Part shown: piece after piece, positions 1 through 15,500 of the stretch | Numbering within the stretch: position 1 is the first letter of the stretch | Layout of the letters: every line of letters begins with the position of its first letter | Assembly (NCBI GenBank): GCA_024500155.1 | Contig: CM044879.1 | Location: forward strand, 26,654,572 to 26,718,571 | Length of the DNA stretch: 64,000 nucleotides | DNA from: Chenopodium formosanum | Taxonomy: Eukaryota > Streptophyta > Magnoliopsida > Caryophyllales > Amaranthaceae | Direction of reading: 5' to 3' | The notes under the pieces: generated by a model | The model's database searches: none | What the model was told of the DNA's origin: nothing | What the model saw: only the letters and a program-made list of their open reading frames with translations | Program-made: the position numbers and the translations under genes

Positions 1-320
1 AGTCTTTCATTGACAACAAAAAGGAATAAAAAAGTGCATAAAAATTTCAAGCAACAACCCAAAACGAAAAGTGGGAAGATACTTATGGAACAAAAGGAGT
101 ACGATGTATCATTCCTATCGGTAAATACAACTTCATACCAGATTCGAAGCTTACCAACTAAGGATAGCAAAAGAAAGGTTAGAAGACATTTCCATGATCG
201 TGGGGGCGGGGGGTTGGGGGAATTAAGGTAACTATGATGTCAGATGTGGTAAGACAATATACTATACCAGTCACCAACAAAAGAGTAAAGCATCAAGAAG
301 AGTATTCAAGGTATTGAGAC
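1..320 (-). other. CNGC intron (window-edge side)
   Basis: No C-terminal CNGC exon could be recognised here on the minus strand. It contains a G-run at 201-217 and nothing else I can name. Confidence 0.5.
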
Positions 321-573
321 CTCTATTATCTGAAGAATGCTCAAGGCACCACGTAAGAAGCTCTTCACCACACACATCTCCTTCAGACAAGGGAACAACA
401 ATACCATCCTCTCCAATGCTTTCCATTTTCCCTCGTACGATGAATACCATCTTGTCTATAATACCTCCTTGATATAAAATTTTGCTGTCCTTGATGTATG
501 TCTTTTGTTTAAGCCTCTCGTAAACAGCATCTAAAATTGGCTCCTTCTCATCCACCAGTTTAAAAATTCGAAC
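321..573 (-). CDS. CNGC exon: cyclic nucleotide-binding domain (253 nt)
   Basis: VRIFKLVDEKEPILDAVYER leads into the CNBD beta-roll (GGIIDKMVFIVRGKMESIG) and the phosphate-binding cassette LSEGDVCGEELLTWCLE. The donor is read as AGAG/GTCTCA; the frame past 321 is intron. Confidence 0.9.
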
Positions 574-3500
574 CTGCAGACAAAATTTTGATACAGGAGA
601 TTATGTAAGGTCTTGCTTTGTTCTACTTAAGTGAAGATAAATAAAGATTATGAATATTGATGTAAATTTTAACTGAGAAAAGGAACAAGATTTACTGAAG
701 AAATAATACTACATACACTCTGGATATTAAAATATTTCCTGCTTATCTTTCAAAAAAAAAAAAAAAAAAAAAAATCCTACTTACGCGACGAATTGAGGAT
801 AAACCTCAAAAGAATAAACACATACCAATGTGTTCCATGGCTGTACTGATAGACTTGGGAGCGTTTAAAATCTTTACTATTCCATACCATGACTCTAGTG
901 CCTAAACATTGCTCTAGGTCAAGGAGGATGCCAAAATTGTGTAGCCTTATTTTCACTATGACCGGTTGCATACATAGTCCATGTAAGATATATTTAGGCA
1001 TAATCCTTTTGGTTATATTACCCGGATTTTGCTAAACTTGTTTGATTATTTCACCAAATAAGAATAAGAAGAATAAATAAAATAAAAGAGGATGATTTTA
1101 TAAAGGACCTAAACCCAACCCAAAATCATAAGTTATTTTGACCCACTTTGCATACAATTTCAGAATGGCTGCAAATAGATATATACTAGAGAGGCTGTTA
1201 TCGCTTATCTAACCCAGATCCACTTACATGACTTATCCCTTCAACTAAATAAGAAGTAAGCAACAAACTACAGAGAATTTTATGTAGTCCATATTAATCG
1301 AAAATTGAAAACTTTCTTTACAAACATTTAAATGTGCTTCATTAGCACATCCAACACCAAACTAGGTTCTATATGTTATCCTGAAAGTTTGCAATTCTTA
1401 GATGAAGTATTTACGTGAGGAAAAAGTATTTGTATAAAAGACATGTTACCGCATGCGTGTCTAGTTTCAGGACACTGTTCTCTACCTCCCCATGTCTTCT
1501 CTACAAATTCCAAGTTCCAGCAATTGGATATGTACCTGTACTATAACTCACACCCTTGTGTGAGTAACATAGGGTATAAATTCTAAAGAACTAATAATGC
1601 CACGTCATGTCAAATCCAGCACAAAAACTTAAAGTGTTGCCTTAGACAGTGAAAAGTTTGGAGGAATTGGAGGGATTAGAAAAATTGTAATACATCCACT
1701 TCATGACCCTACCCCTAACTTGGACGCTCCTTTAAAAACAATTAATTTTACAATAATGTTAGGTGGCAGTTTCAGAGTAGTCCACCCAAGTTGGACTCTT
1801 CAGCAAGTGTTTTAGTTGAAGCACAACACATTATACAGAAACATTATTGCGGATTTACCAAATATGTTTCTTACTAAAAATGTACCATCCCATCAGACTC
1901 TGAAGACAAACAGCTATGTTGAACATTATCTCAACAAAAATTCTTATATGTGGAATGTGGCTAGCCGCATGGTGTGTCCACTTCACATATAAGGTAATTA
2001 ACTGGTAATATAGGTTATCGCAATGAGATGTGGGGTTACTCTAATAGGAAAATGGGGTTTCCTTGACGGATGTGGGGTTACTCCAATAGGAAAATATGGT
2101 TACTTTCATATAAGTGAAGTTTGTTTTTTTTGTTTTTTTTTTTTTAAAAGAACAGGGTTACTTGAATGAACAAATGGGTTACTTTTTTTTAATAAATTGA
2201 TATCACTCGATATTTGTATTATTTTTATGGACAAAATGGGGTTACTTTTAAAAATAGATAGGGTTACTTTGATAAATAATTGGGGTTACTCTTATAAATC
2301 AATAAGGCCAGACCGTGTGACTAGAACCACACAAGATTTACCATTATCTAAACTGATTAGAATAAAATAAAATTAAATAGATGCACTTTTAAAAATTAGT
2401 GGAAAAGTTGAGAAACATGAGAAATTCTACGCCTCCTAGGCTCCTACCTTATAAGATTTATTCCATCATCAGTAACATATCTTACCTTTTCAACAAACTT
2501 AAAGAGGTGGCGTCTTATTTCTCTTTGAACATCTTCCGGAAGATTTTCCATCAACATCTCCTCATTTACACCCCTAGTGGCAGCCCAATTGTAACGTTCT
2601 GCTTCTATGATTTTTCTGCAGTAAAGAAATCATGAATTAGTTGACTGCAGGTAGCACAACCAACCTTTCATTGTGTGTTAGTACTAGCAATTTAAAAATA
2701 ATATCAGTGCATATATATATTATCGACATTCTCCATATTTTACCTTTCTTCTACACCATCCAGATATCTAATAAAATATCCATAAGGCTCAAAGTGAATT
2801 GTAAATCTTTCACTTGTAAAAACCAAGGTGTATCACATGCTAGGATGGACATATATGTTTGTTTAAACTACCACAGAATTAAGTCAAGGCTGTTAAACTT
2901 AAAATACATATGGTTTGTTGTGTCATTGATACCTTTTCCATTAAATATTTATTCCCCTTCTAGAAAATTCCATCAAAATGTTTTTTTGGTTCCTCAATAC
3001 AAAAAGATCGAAACAGAGAACATGGTGTTTGAAGAGATGCAACCAGTCATGACCATTAACTTAACGGGAGACTGCACAAGTGCACAGCTATGAAGGCTGA
3101 ACTTCAGTAGGCAACTGTGGTGTTGAAAATTTTATTTGTATATTCTTTTTCCCATAAGCTGGATTGAATCGGTTTTTGAAGGAAATGTAAATCAATCAAG
3201 TTTAGGAAATAGGATTGATTAGGAGTAATAACTTGATTTAACCAACTATAATCTGTGAGCTCAAATATAAAAATGATGTTGGATCAAAAGCATATCAAGC
3301 CCATAGGATAGGTTGTTGGGGCTAGTAGGACTGCTCCCCAAGTAACTTATCTCTTATTATGTAATTGTGACATATAACAAATGAGCAATCAACCTAATAT
3401 TTCACCATACTCGGCACCCAATCAGAAATACAGAGAGTTTCTTCCTCCTTGCGCACTAGCATAGGCAGGGATCAAATTTGTGCTTACAGATTAAGTAGAG

Positions 3501-6500
3501 GATCCAGAATTGAGTATCTAGATCTCCAAGGAGGTATAGAAAAAGCATAAGCACTACATCTAATCTTATTTTGTGATTTTTGTATATCTTGAGATTCAGT
3601 TTAAATATTAGGGAATTGTTTCCTGATATTCCACTAATCGCATCTATAAATTCCTATAGTGGTTACTGTTAGTTAGCCTCTTCCATATATTAATAATGAT
3701 CATAGATACAGTTTTTAATTTTTTGATGCATATTCATGAATCAAGATAATCCATTTCAATTACAGGTAAAGTATATTGTGTGGATAAAAATTGTAAGACT
3801 AAAAAGAGAACTTAATTTAATGGATTGTGGATTCATAGTATATGCTCTTGAATGATTTGCTCTAGCCTTCATTTACTACAAGGGCATGACCTTCTGCTAT
3901 CTTGATTTTAGGACTAATTCTTACTGGTTCACCCGAGTCAATTGACAAAACTAAGTAAAATAAACAATGTAGTGGCACCCATAGTATAGACTATAAATTG
4001 AAAACTGGTAATTTACTTTTAACTGAATACTAGATCACTAAGTACGAAACATTCAGTCTCACACTTTTATATTACCCATAAAAAAAACCCTATAAAACCT
4101 ATGAGATTAAGACATTCAACCTATAAGCTCAAAACTCTTCTCCGGCTACCTAAGTTTTATGCCTTGAATCAGTGATCAATTAGGTAAGTTCATAGTACAT
4201 GACCATGTAGCTATACTACTCCGCTATATACACAGCTGCGTGGTTCAGGGTACACTCCTTGTAGCTGGGCGCACTACTCTCTACTCTGTGATATGCACAG
4301 CCCGTGTGGTTCAGGTACAAGGCCGTGTCGTGCGTGCGTATATGGTCCGTGGTTATTGTGTGGCGTTCCGCAAAACCCCGTAATATAACGCCTCAACATA
4401 AATCACATCTTTCACCCCGCGTTATCCATTCCATAACGGCAAGTCGCTGCTTTAGAACGTTATTTTAACCCATTACATCCGTTATATATTTTAGTAATTA
4501 ATTATACAGTGTATAAAACATGATATATAGTAATGGTTATATTATGTTCAAAGAATAAATTTTTAACTAAAAAACCATAAACACCACTTATTAAACTGCG
4601 TTTTCTGCGATCAGTTTTATTCGTCCGTTACTAGACGTTCCTGCGACAACGCAAACGTTAACGCAATCGCGACCACATCCGCAATTTTTTTCTATGGTTC
4701 TATGACTCTATCTATACCCCTAAGGCTTATTCCTAGCCGTAACACTGAGTTATAAAAGAGATAACATTAGAAATCTGAGAAACAATTGATCTGTCTTATG
4801 TAGTTGGTCTCAATCTGTCTGGAATCTGTATTCTATTTTCCCCAAGATCCACATTGTTGGTGAACCACATAAATATGTTTGTGTTATTCTTGTTAAATTA
4901 ACATTCAATATTCGTTCATTCTTGCATTCGTTATAACAGTTATGACATTAGTCATATTGTGCAGAGATAGTATAAGCCTTGGGAAGCTTCTTTCACAAGA
5001 AAAGTAAAGCAAGAATACCTTCTTAAGTTCTGAGGCAAACGGCGATGGCTCATCCACTGCTCAACATCACGCCTTCTTAGTGACATCTCCAACCTCCTGT
5101 ATGAAGCATTACATGTACGGTAAACTAAAGTAAAATTGGAATCACAAGTCATGTTTAAGCCTCACTTGAATGATAACTCTAGATCAAAGTAGCTATTATT
5201 GTCCTTTTTAAGCTTAAGCCCCAAATGACCCAATTCTTTAATTTTCTGTACAACTGTGCCTGTGGTTAAAATGTAACTCATGTGACAGTGTAGTATTGAG
5301 CTTGGTAAATTTTCAGGAGTCTGCAGCAACATATATGTGCAACTCAATTTATCTACATACAAAAGCTAGTCTTTTCAAATATGAAATTTGAATATAAATT
5401 TCCATAAGGATTGACTGGTTTGACAATAAGCATTGCTACAGTAAAAAGCTTGCCAATTTGAATCATTATGAACAGTGCATTATTGAAGCTCTAACCACTT
5501 ACAAGCTCTTATAAAGCTTTTATTTGCATCAAACACACACAAGATTAATGGATAGAGTACAGAACTTATAAAGCATGCAATGAACAAGGAAATTGACGTA
5601 GTCCATGGGCAATTTAATTGCAAAATGCATTATCATGACAGTCAACGATTGAATTAGGAGGAGATGAAGGACACTTCAATTTGGGTAGATTTGAGGAGAG
5701 TTTTAATAACCAAGGTTCACATTTTTACCTTTAGAAATATTGAGGATAAAGAAACAAAGGTCAGGGAGTTGAATCACTTAGCTAGAGATCAAAGCAAAAT
5801 ATCATGAGATATATAGCAAAACAATTATTGCAGCTTGAAATATATTGCCCTTGCATGTTTGGTAGATTTGAACTGTCCTTTCCTAATCACTATGAAACAA
5901 AAAATAATTTAAATAAAATCTTAGCCTTATTTCGGCTCACTTATGAAGACAACAGAAAATAACTCCAACAAATGATAAAGAAATACAAATGCCCCCCCCC
6001 CCCCCCCCAAAAAAAAAAAAAAAAAAAAAAAAGATTCCAACCCCTAAATCACCAGTCATGGTGTCAGGGCATCCCTGACCCAACACAAACAAGCAAACTA
6101 CGTAAAATTTATTTTGTTGTAATTTATATATGAACTAGCTTGATGCTTATCAGAATTCACCATAAGTTCTTACCAACAGTAAGCATCCCAAGGTGATTTT
6201 GGTGTAATGCTTCTGCAACCACTAGGACATCAAAGAATCAATGGTGGCTTGAAATTTAACCAACTCTCCATGATGAACCCATACCCTTTACCCATGATGA
6301 AATGAACATGGAATTAAAGCATAATCCAAACATTGTCCATGATTTAGTTCACAATAAAAAGGAAAAATTAGTATAGCAAGCAACTTAAAGATCAAAGCTC
6401 TTGATCCATCACATTAAAGTCATACTTGTGGAAATATAAGGCATCCTAAGTAGTACGTGTCTATGACCATGACCATCTTACAACATTCAGAGGGACAAAC

Positions 6501-9500
6501 CAAAAACATCCATGTGGATAAACAAAAAAATCAAAAGAAAGAACAGTAGAAGGTGCCAAGGAAATATTGTTAGCTTGTTACCTACGACCAAGAGACTGTA
6601 AGAAGTTCTGCATGTTTCCAATCAGTAAAGCGAAGAGCAGTAGACCAAGCCCAATAATAGCCATAGTAAAAAGAACCTCCCAAACAAAGTAGCTTGGTTC
6701 AAGATTCCCAGCCAAAGTACTGATTTGCTGCATAAGCCCACATGCTAATCAATTTCAGTCTTATACAGAATGCGGAAGTTCTTTTTACAAACAAAAATAC
6801 ATAGTTGGTTTGACATAAACTTCAAAGGTTACGCATTCCACAGAATATCACTGAAGGAAGATATGACAACGAGAGAATTCAAACACGTAATCAAGCATGA
6901 TACCTTTATCAGGTAATGTTGGCAATTATGCAAGAAGGGAAGAGCTAATAAAATATATCTGTTCACAAGCCTTCCACAGCAAATGTTCATTGGTCTCTAC
7001 AGTCATCATTATAGCATGCATATGTTACACCAAACTGAAAAATGTACATCACATTTCACTTGAGATGAGTAAAGATTATTCCCACTAATCATGTTTAATT
7101 TATTTAGTTTCACCGGGAAAATAATAGCCTTTATCATCTATTGACAATACCTGGTAAAGGCATGAGAAAGAGAGTAAACAAGAGGAGATGAACAAAAATG
7201 GAGCATGAACATAAAAATGTCTAATGGCTAACAATCGATGCAATGATAGGGTGATGGTGAAGATGTGCATCAAGGGTCAGTGGGACCAAACTAGTTGAGG
7301 ACCAATCCACATTTCACTAGCAGTTGCATACTAATCCAACCTTTTTACATACCCCTTCAACTTTTTAGCAGCAGAGAATGAAAAAGAAAATTTAGAGAGA
7401 AAAAACAAAAAAAAAAAAAAAAAAAAAAAGTAGAAAAAAAAAGATAACATGAACATAGAATTCAGGATGCCTTAAATGTTCACTATTCCATTCTTCTCAT
7501 TCAGAAATAAAAATGGTAGTGTATCATACACTTTTTGAGAAATACATACCTGGAATCCCCAGAACAAGGAATATATATATCTGCTCACAACTTTGCGAGA
7601 TGTAAGGTTCACTGCTTTTTCATAGATACCATAATCAAATGAACCATTTGAGCTGACAAAACAACCAATAGCATCTGTATTACTGGTCCAGTTATGCCAA
7701 TTTCGATCCAATTCATACTGCCCTGGATTGGAATATCCGCAATCAATGAATTTCATACATGATAAACTATCCCCAGTACGGTGACAAGCATCTCGCAGGC
7801 ATTGATTCACTCTCTGTAATAAGGGAAGGAAGAAAAGTAGTCGGAATTTGTCGATACTCAATACATATACCAATTAATTAATCTATACCTAATATACAAA
7901 AATACAAACACAAAATAATATGTGCCATGCACTCATGAATTCCCACTTATTTCTTTATAATTTATGGAGATAAAAAATTAAAAGGGTAAATGGGTAATGA
8001 AGATCATTAATAGATGTTCCAACTTTTTTTCCCTCATATTTCATACTCTTCCAACTTCCCTTCCTTTTCTGCTTCCCTTACTATGTTAAAGTCTTTCTTC
8101 ATCTCTTCCTTCTATTAGTATAAGTCAAGAATTCAGTGGTCACGAGAATAGTTAAACAAGAAGCTATGATAACAGAAAATTGGTTATCTCTATTTTCACA
8201 GAGTTCTAACTCCGCATACGCATGTCACATTGTGCCATTCACTACCGGTCCCAAGCTAGGCTGATCCTCCTGCTGATCTATGTTACTAGAAAAGGACACC
8301 CAGTAAATTTCGAATATGCATAGCAACCCCTTAATCTCAGTAGAGAATGATAAGGATACAAGCTTTTGGCTGTCAAATCAGAAAATTTGGGGATTGAATT
8401 TCTATTTCGAATACATTTACCTTCCAATTAGAATTTCAGATCTGATTTCAAGGGTTAAGCGACTTAGCGTAAAAACCCTTTTAAGTAATTCACTCTCTGC
8501 TTAATGTAGTGTTTGGAGTTTTATAGCTTCCTTGTGTTAGATTCAGTTGTTATCCTTAGTTTTCTTGGCAATCTTGTATCTTGCTAGAGGAGATCTATTG
8601 GTTGAGGTTGTTGGCTGTTGGTTGTAGTTGCATAATCATTCCTCAAGGTTGGCTTTTTCTTGGATATGCTCAGCTTTGGCAATAATTGGGATTTAAGGAA
8701 ACGTTCAATCCCTGCTGAGCATGGGTTTGTCTGTGTTAACTTCAAATCTAGGTGTTTAAAAGTTGGAGGTTTTATTGAATCTCATGTGAAGAAAAACTCA
8801 CATGTCATGGTTCTTCAAGGTCATGGTCCTGAAGTTAGAAGTGCCTCAGTTGGTACTTGGTACTTCGGGACAATAAAATGATGGATAAGTGAAAAGTGAG
8901 AGCTAGTATTTACAAGGTCCTCCAGCTAACCGATACTTACCAACATTTGTTTTAAAGGAGGACTGGTTCTTTGGTCAATGATTGAGTTCCCTCGATATTA
9001 ATCGGATTAGTGAAAGAACGAACATACCCAGCTTAGCATAGGTTGGCAATGATGAATTAAATCATTGCTTTCAAAATTGTCTTTTTGAAGGAGGCTCCTC
9101 AAATATAATGTTTTAGGATTCATTTCTCTAATGAAGTTGAGTCCCACCCTCAACCCAAGAGAGACCACAAGTACTAGTTCAAGAGGGTATTGAGTCACAT
9201 TAATGTGACTCAAATTGTTTAAAGCCAAGAATCCCAAGTGATTAATCTTTCATAAGGATCACGGGATTGCTCATTTTGTGAGCATCAAGTCTTGCCCACA
9301 AGGTTATCGCAATCAGACCATGGTGTTTCTTTCCTTTCATTACCTCCATTAATTGTCTCATCCGTAGGTATACAAGGGTTCCAGATCAATAATCTCTCTC
9401 AAGTTTTTACACTATCTCCTACAACAGAGCACAACCACAAGATGATGAGGATGAATAGTACAAGCAAATTTTGTTTTGGCAGGTTTCACCAATTTCATAT

Positions 9501-12500
9501 GGGAGTTGCATCCAACAATCAAGGCCATCAAAGTATTTGGTTTGTAAGAGCTAGTAAAGTTAAACTTTGTAGTTTTTTGTAAGAAAAAAAAAATTATGAA
9601 AGAGTTTTTTATTATAGTTATCATCACTATTTTTTTTTTAACTAGAATGAGCTCATGTCCAAGAGAGGATAAAAAAAAAAAAAATCGGAATAAATAAATA
9701 AAATAAATAACAGAAAATCTTAAAGTAGTATAATGTACCATTTTTATAATGCCAATTTTTTTGAAGTTCGAATAAGTTATGCAAATTTAATAAAAAAGCT
9801 TGACTGAGACTAAAGACTAGTGTTAGACTGACCTAACTAAAAACGGCAAGCAAATGATGTTCAAAAAAGACTCATCCTTTGTTATCTTCTATTATCTCTC
9901 TCTCCACCTCTCTTTACTTTAACATTACTAGGTAGTGTGATCATCTTGTGCCTCGGAAATAAAATTTACATACTTCTCATCTAATCTCCTAATACTCTTT
10001 TATTTGTTCCATGTCATGATAATCAAAGGGTAAATTATACTACATTAATTATAAAGAGAAACTAGAAGAGACAACCAAAAATATAGAGCGATATTTTGAC
10101 TACATCCTATGTTCTCTTTTTACTCGCAGTTTCACGTTTGCCAAGCATAATTTAAACCCTTTATATCTCTAATTTAAGTAAAGTAAAAATACAATGATTT
10201 CATGTAGTGAAAATATAAATCGAGACGAATATAACAAGATCTCATATGACTAGATTTTGCCCAACATATAAATCAATAAAGTTGGTCAAATGATAAAACA
10301 TGAATAGTGCAAGTTTCCAAACATTGAGAGTAGATGAGGATGGAGGAAGTAGTTTTTAAGTGTTTGGAAAAGCAATGGCAGGGATAGTGTTTAGTGGTGG
10401 AGGTAGCTTCTATCAAAAGCTAATATTATTAGCTTTTAAATCATAGTAGCTAATATTCTTTCTACAATTATAGGAACTAAAAAATCTACCAGCGCAACAT
10501 CTAATTTACCAAACATTCATATTATCTACCTTCGCAGCTAACATATCTTCTTGTTGACGGCTAACAATTATTCCCACAGCTAACACAACTATTACAAGAA
10601 CTTACAGCTACCCCTGCAGCTATGTTTTGCAAACAGGGCTTAGTATAACTTCAGCTTTCTATTAAATTTCCTCTATAATTCAAAGTACTTATCATGACTT
10701 AAAGAGCTCAATTAGGAGAACTTCATCCAATAAAAAAAGCTAGAGAAGAGACGTGCAATAAATGGTATAAAATTAAATATGCTAGGGTTTTAAAATCCTC
10801 ACTTACCTGTAAACCGAAAAGATACCAACATGAGCCCACCACATGTCCAGATAAAACAAACGTGAGCAGATTAATCACAAAATTTTCCCATGCTGACTCA
10901 AATACGAAGCCAATGGGTGATTGTCCAACTAACAAAGGAAGAAACCTATACAATCTTGGTATATACTGAACAAGAATTGCAAAACGGAGGAGATTTTTGG
11001 CATAATTTGCACCAGATGAACCCAAGTATGTAGGCAATATAACCAATATTATAATCTGCAAGGAAGGTAAAACAATAAACTAGTCAAAACAAGAACTTGG
11101 AAAACACCAAACAAAAAGCGAGTATCTCTAGTTTGTGTACTTCCACATGAATCAAATGAAAATACAAGATATATTCCACGTTGTTTTTGCATACACATGC
11201 ATATTAATATACTCAACACCCTCTACTGATTCCTAATATACATGAACTATAAATTAAATCTTTAGTACAGGAATCACTATGTGATTGGACACAGTCACAT
11301 TATTTATCATTCTAGGAAACACAATTTTTATAATCAAGGATTCCAAACAGTTACAGATTTTATTTTCAGCTTATGTGATGCAAAAGTTACTCTTTTAAAA
11401 TAAATTCAGGAAAGCACGTATAGAAGATTTTGTATAGCACGTGGATATTGAAAAAAAATTATTTGGCAAATTGTCAAAAATTCAGTCTTTTACACAAGAT
11501 AATACAAAGTACAAACAATCTATTTTTCCTAACATGTAACTATGCTAATGCATGGGATAAAAGAGAAAGCTATTTTGTTTCTTCTTGTACAAGTAGTAAA
11601 TATATCAAACTTGCAAAACAAATGTTGGAAGTTAAAGGAAATTATAATTTTATTTTTTTTAACAAAAAAAAAAAAAAAAAAAAAAAACACAAAAATTTAA
11701 GATTAAGGTGGTAAAAAGTTTTGGAAAAATGACATTCTTATTGCTATACAATATGTATTTATGATTATCATCAAAGATATTATTGTTTAATAAATTTATT
11801 AAATTGAATAGCAAATGAGAAGGAAAGAGATCATGGGATATTTGTAAAATTAATTAAAAAAGATATATACATAAAATTGTAATAAAACTAAGGGATAAGA
11901 AGTCATAGGTATGACGCATGGCATATTGACATGTAAATTCTCATTTATAAAAAAAAAAACTCCCTCCATCTTTGAATAAATGTACATGTTTGACTTTTTT
12001 ACACTTTCATATATTAATTCACTATAGTTTTTTTACTAAGAGCACTCTCACTCATAGTCAAAAATATGCCCATGAGGCGAAATTTAAGGTAAAAACCCAA
12101 AAACATGTATCTCACTCATGGGCAAAAGAATAAATGCCCATGAAGAATATCAAAAATACCCAAGGCCATGACACCTTTGAAATGCTACAAGCTACAATAA
12201 CTGGAGCCCACTAATTAAATCTAAAAATAGCTATTTTGACCAATTTAACATATTTAAAAACAAAAAAAAAAAATTACAAATGTTCATAATTTATTGTTAT
12301 CTAAAATAGATACCCATTTTGTTATATTTTTGTGCACTTCGAAGAATCACATTTTTCTACTTAATTGGTTATTATTAAAAAATTTAGGGAATTTCTCAAC
12401 GGCAACCCCCAACTTTTGTTACGCACCAATGGTAATCTCCCCTTTTTTTATTATACAACATGACCCCAATTTAAAAACTTATCTCACTTATGACATTAAC

Positions 12501-15500
12501 GATAGTTAATTAATTAAAAAAAAAAACTAACTATGGTTAGCTTTGAAAAAAAATAAAATAAAAAAAAAAAAACTAAAAAGAAAAACCACCACCCCCACCC
12601 TCACCCCCACCAGATCTAGCCAGCATCACCTCCACCCTCATCGGAGCCGCCTCCCACCCAACCCCCTCATCTAAAACACCGACCTCACACCCAAATCGCT
12701 GAACCCCAGCGCAACAACTCCCTCGCACAGCAGCCTGCAACCAACCATTTCCCTACCTCCGCCTTCAACCCATCACCGCACAAACCCAGCGCAACAACTC
12801 CTTCACACAGTAGCCCGCAACCAACCAACAACCGATTCCCACGAGACAACCACCGTTAGCCGCCAAATTAACCACCAGCACCTCCAATTCGACCACAACA
12901 ACCACCGTCACACTCAGTCCACAGTAGAGCCACCACAGTAGAGCCACTGCAAGACCCTTCCGAACGCTCATTCTATAAAAGCAATCGCTCCTTGATCGAT
13001 CTACAAAATCTAATTCGTGTTTGGGTTCACCGGTCTGGGGGTGGTCGGGCTTCCGAGATTCGCAATCTAGTGGTGGTGACGGTGAGGAGGAGAGGGAAGG
13101 AAGGTTGTGGTGGTGTTTGAGGTGGAGTTGGCGCATCATCAATGGCGGTCGGGGTAGTCTGGGTGGGTGGGTAGAATTGCCGGCGATCGGAGGACTTGGG
13201 ATGGTATGCCGGAAGGGAGATGGTGGCTGGGCAGGTGGTGGCTAGGTAGTTGGTGGCTGATTTTTGGTGGTTAGGGTTAATTTTTTTATTTTATTTATCT
13301 TTTTTTTTTAATATAAATCTAACTATAGTTAATATTTAATGAAATTAGGTTATGAGTGAGATGAATTTTTTAACTAAGGTCATTTTGTATGATAAAATAT
13401 AGGGGAGGTTACCATTGGTGCGTAGCAAAAGTTGGGGGTTACCGTTGAGAATTTCCCAAAAAATTTACTATTGTTGTTGGTTTTTTTAGCCCATGAGTGT
13501 CTGAGGAGTTGTTTAAAAAACAAGGCCATGAAAAAATTGGAAAAGAGGAGTAAAAAAGTGGGTAGAGAGAGAATGACATTTTATTTTTTTAACCATGAGT
13601 GAGAGTGGTCTAAGCATTTAACACAAATTTCATTGTGAAATATTGCTTTGAAAATAAATTTTTTTATAATTTCTCATTTATTATGTACTTTCGTTTCTAT
13701 TTAGTTGACAAGTACTATTTAGACACACATATTAAGGAGTGGAGAGAGAATGATAAAGCAAGTGGGGTACACTAAAAAAAACAAGGTATAAAACTTACCT
13801 TAAAGGAAACGTATCAACTAAAAATAAACTTCCTAAAAAGAAATATGTCTCAACTAAAAAAAACGGATGTAAGTATATTCGTCAAACTGGAGCATTGGCA
13901 TGTGCATTAAATTTAATTGTGCCAATTATTTTGAGATAAGAGGGAGTAGTATAGATGTGAAAGTTCATTAACTTTTCAACTTTTCAATTCATTTATCAAA
14001 AAAACATTGGGTTCTCTCTTCCTATATAATTTAGCTATTTCAAATTTCATAATTAGTAAGGATATGATTCCTTCCTCACACTTCCTCTTTAAAAAGCTTG
14101 CTAACAATTTGTAAATTTTGGATTCCTACTATATTAATGGCTTTAAAAAAATTAAAAAATAAAAAAAATAAAAAAAAGGGCACCGAAGAGGCCAGAGGGT
14201 GAGCCCAAGCGATAGAATTAACTAGCAGCAACATGCAACAAGATTCCTGCCATTTTAGTCAACGTAGGCAAGGCATGTAAATCATGCCTTTAGAATGGCA
14301 TGGCATACAGATAGCTTTGAAGCCGCTTGCATATGCTATACAATGACTCATGGAGTCATGAAGCGCTTGATGGGATACAGAGTGACCAAAGCACCAAGGT
14401 CCTGGATCGTGCACAAGCATTTGATGCCTGAGCATGAGTTCCTAGGATGGATCATGCATTTGCATAGGAGCTCGATGCAAGCTGTTTAATATAGCTAACA
14501 ATATGAATGAGTGATGCACTTATAATTTAATGAGCTTAATAGAGTAGGCCTTAAATTAAAGGCCTTTTTCAGATCATATTAGGTTTAGAGATGCACTACA
14601 ATGAACCGGGTCGAACCACAACCTCAGGCTATTCGGGTCTATGAAAGAAGAAAGAGACAGCAGAGCAACATTGGGGGACAAGGTCTCAAGGAGAATCAAC
14701 AAAGAGAATGAGGCCACAACTTATTAATGAAGCACTTTGGAGAGTGGTAGCTGGTGTTCTGTTTTCGAAGGCCACCATGGCAGAACAAGACAAGACTCTT
14801 TACTATTGGGTACTTGTATATTGATGAATGCTTGGTATAAAAAGAAGTAGCAATGAAACAGTAGTATTCATGTGATTTATGAGAATAGTTAGTGTAGAAG
14901 TAGCTTTAAACTTCCTTGAGTTATAACCTTAAGCTATATTCCTTGTAACTGTTATTTTCAAATAGCTATTGGCCATTAATCATATATCCAAGCTTTCGTC
15001 TACTTACATCCTAATTCTTGAATATTAATCTCTGAAATTCCAAGTCCATAACACGCACTTATACAATCAATGATCTTGGTAGAGTAGGCCCTAAATTAAG
15101 TGAGAAATGCACACATTTCTGAAAAGAACAAGTCACACGATCACGTGTCATATAACTAACCTTCTTCTTAACAAAGAGGCACATGATCATGTACCATGAG
15201 TCACATGACTGTGTAGTCACCAACATCTTAATTGCTGCTTCACACATAATACTACATCACAATATCACATGCTTCATCGATCATGCTCAACTCCTACAAT
15301 GCTCATGCCAAGAATTTCTAGAAACCAACATACAACTTCACTTAAATTTTGAAGATTGAAGCTTCTCCATAGACAGGCCATATGTAGAGGCTCAACACTA
15401 ATAACAAAATGCAACTATGAAAACCAAATAAATCCACCCAGGCATACGAGTTATGTGCTAGGAATAAGTTTTTCTTACTGAGTTATGTGCTAGAAATAAG

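Larger units (their letters stand above)
11960..13946. mobile_element. Outer MITE (CTCCCTCC/GAGGGAG ends) of a nested set
   Basis: The left end reads CTCCCTCCATCTTTGAATAA; the right end closes in ATAAGAGGGAG before TAG. The inverted match is imperfect and the TA duplication is unclear on the left, so the limits are less sure than for the two elements inside. Lies in the CNGC intron 11056-16171. Confidence 0.45.

Noticed and set aside
2399..3093. Two plus-strand frames of 78 and 150 codons
   Set aside because: The first is the antisense of a CNGC exon; the second lies in the intron with no recognisable content.
8660..9741. Small frames at 8660-8881, 9007-9237, 9292-9582 and 9412-9741
   Set aside because: Intronic, no domain, no splice-consistent partners; two overlap on opposite strands.
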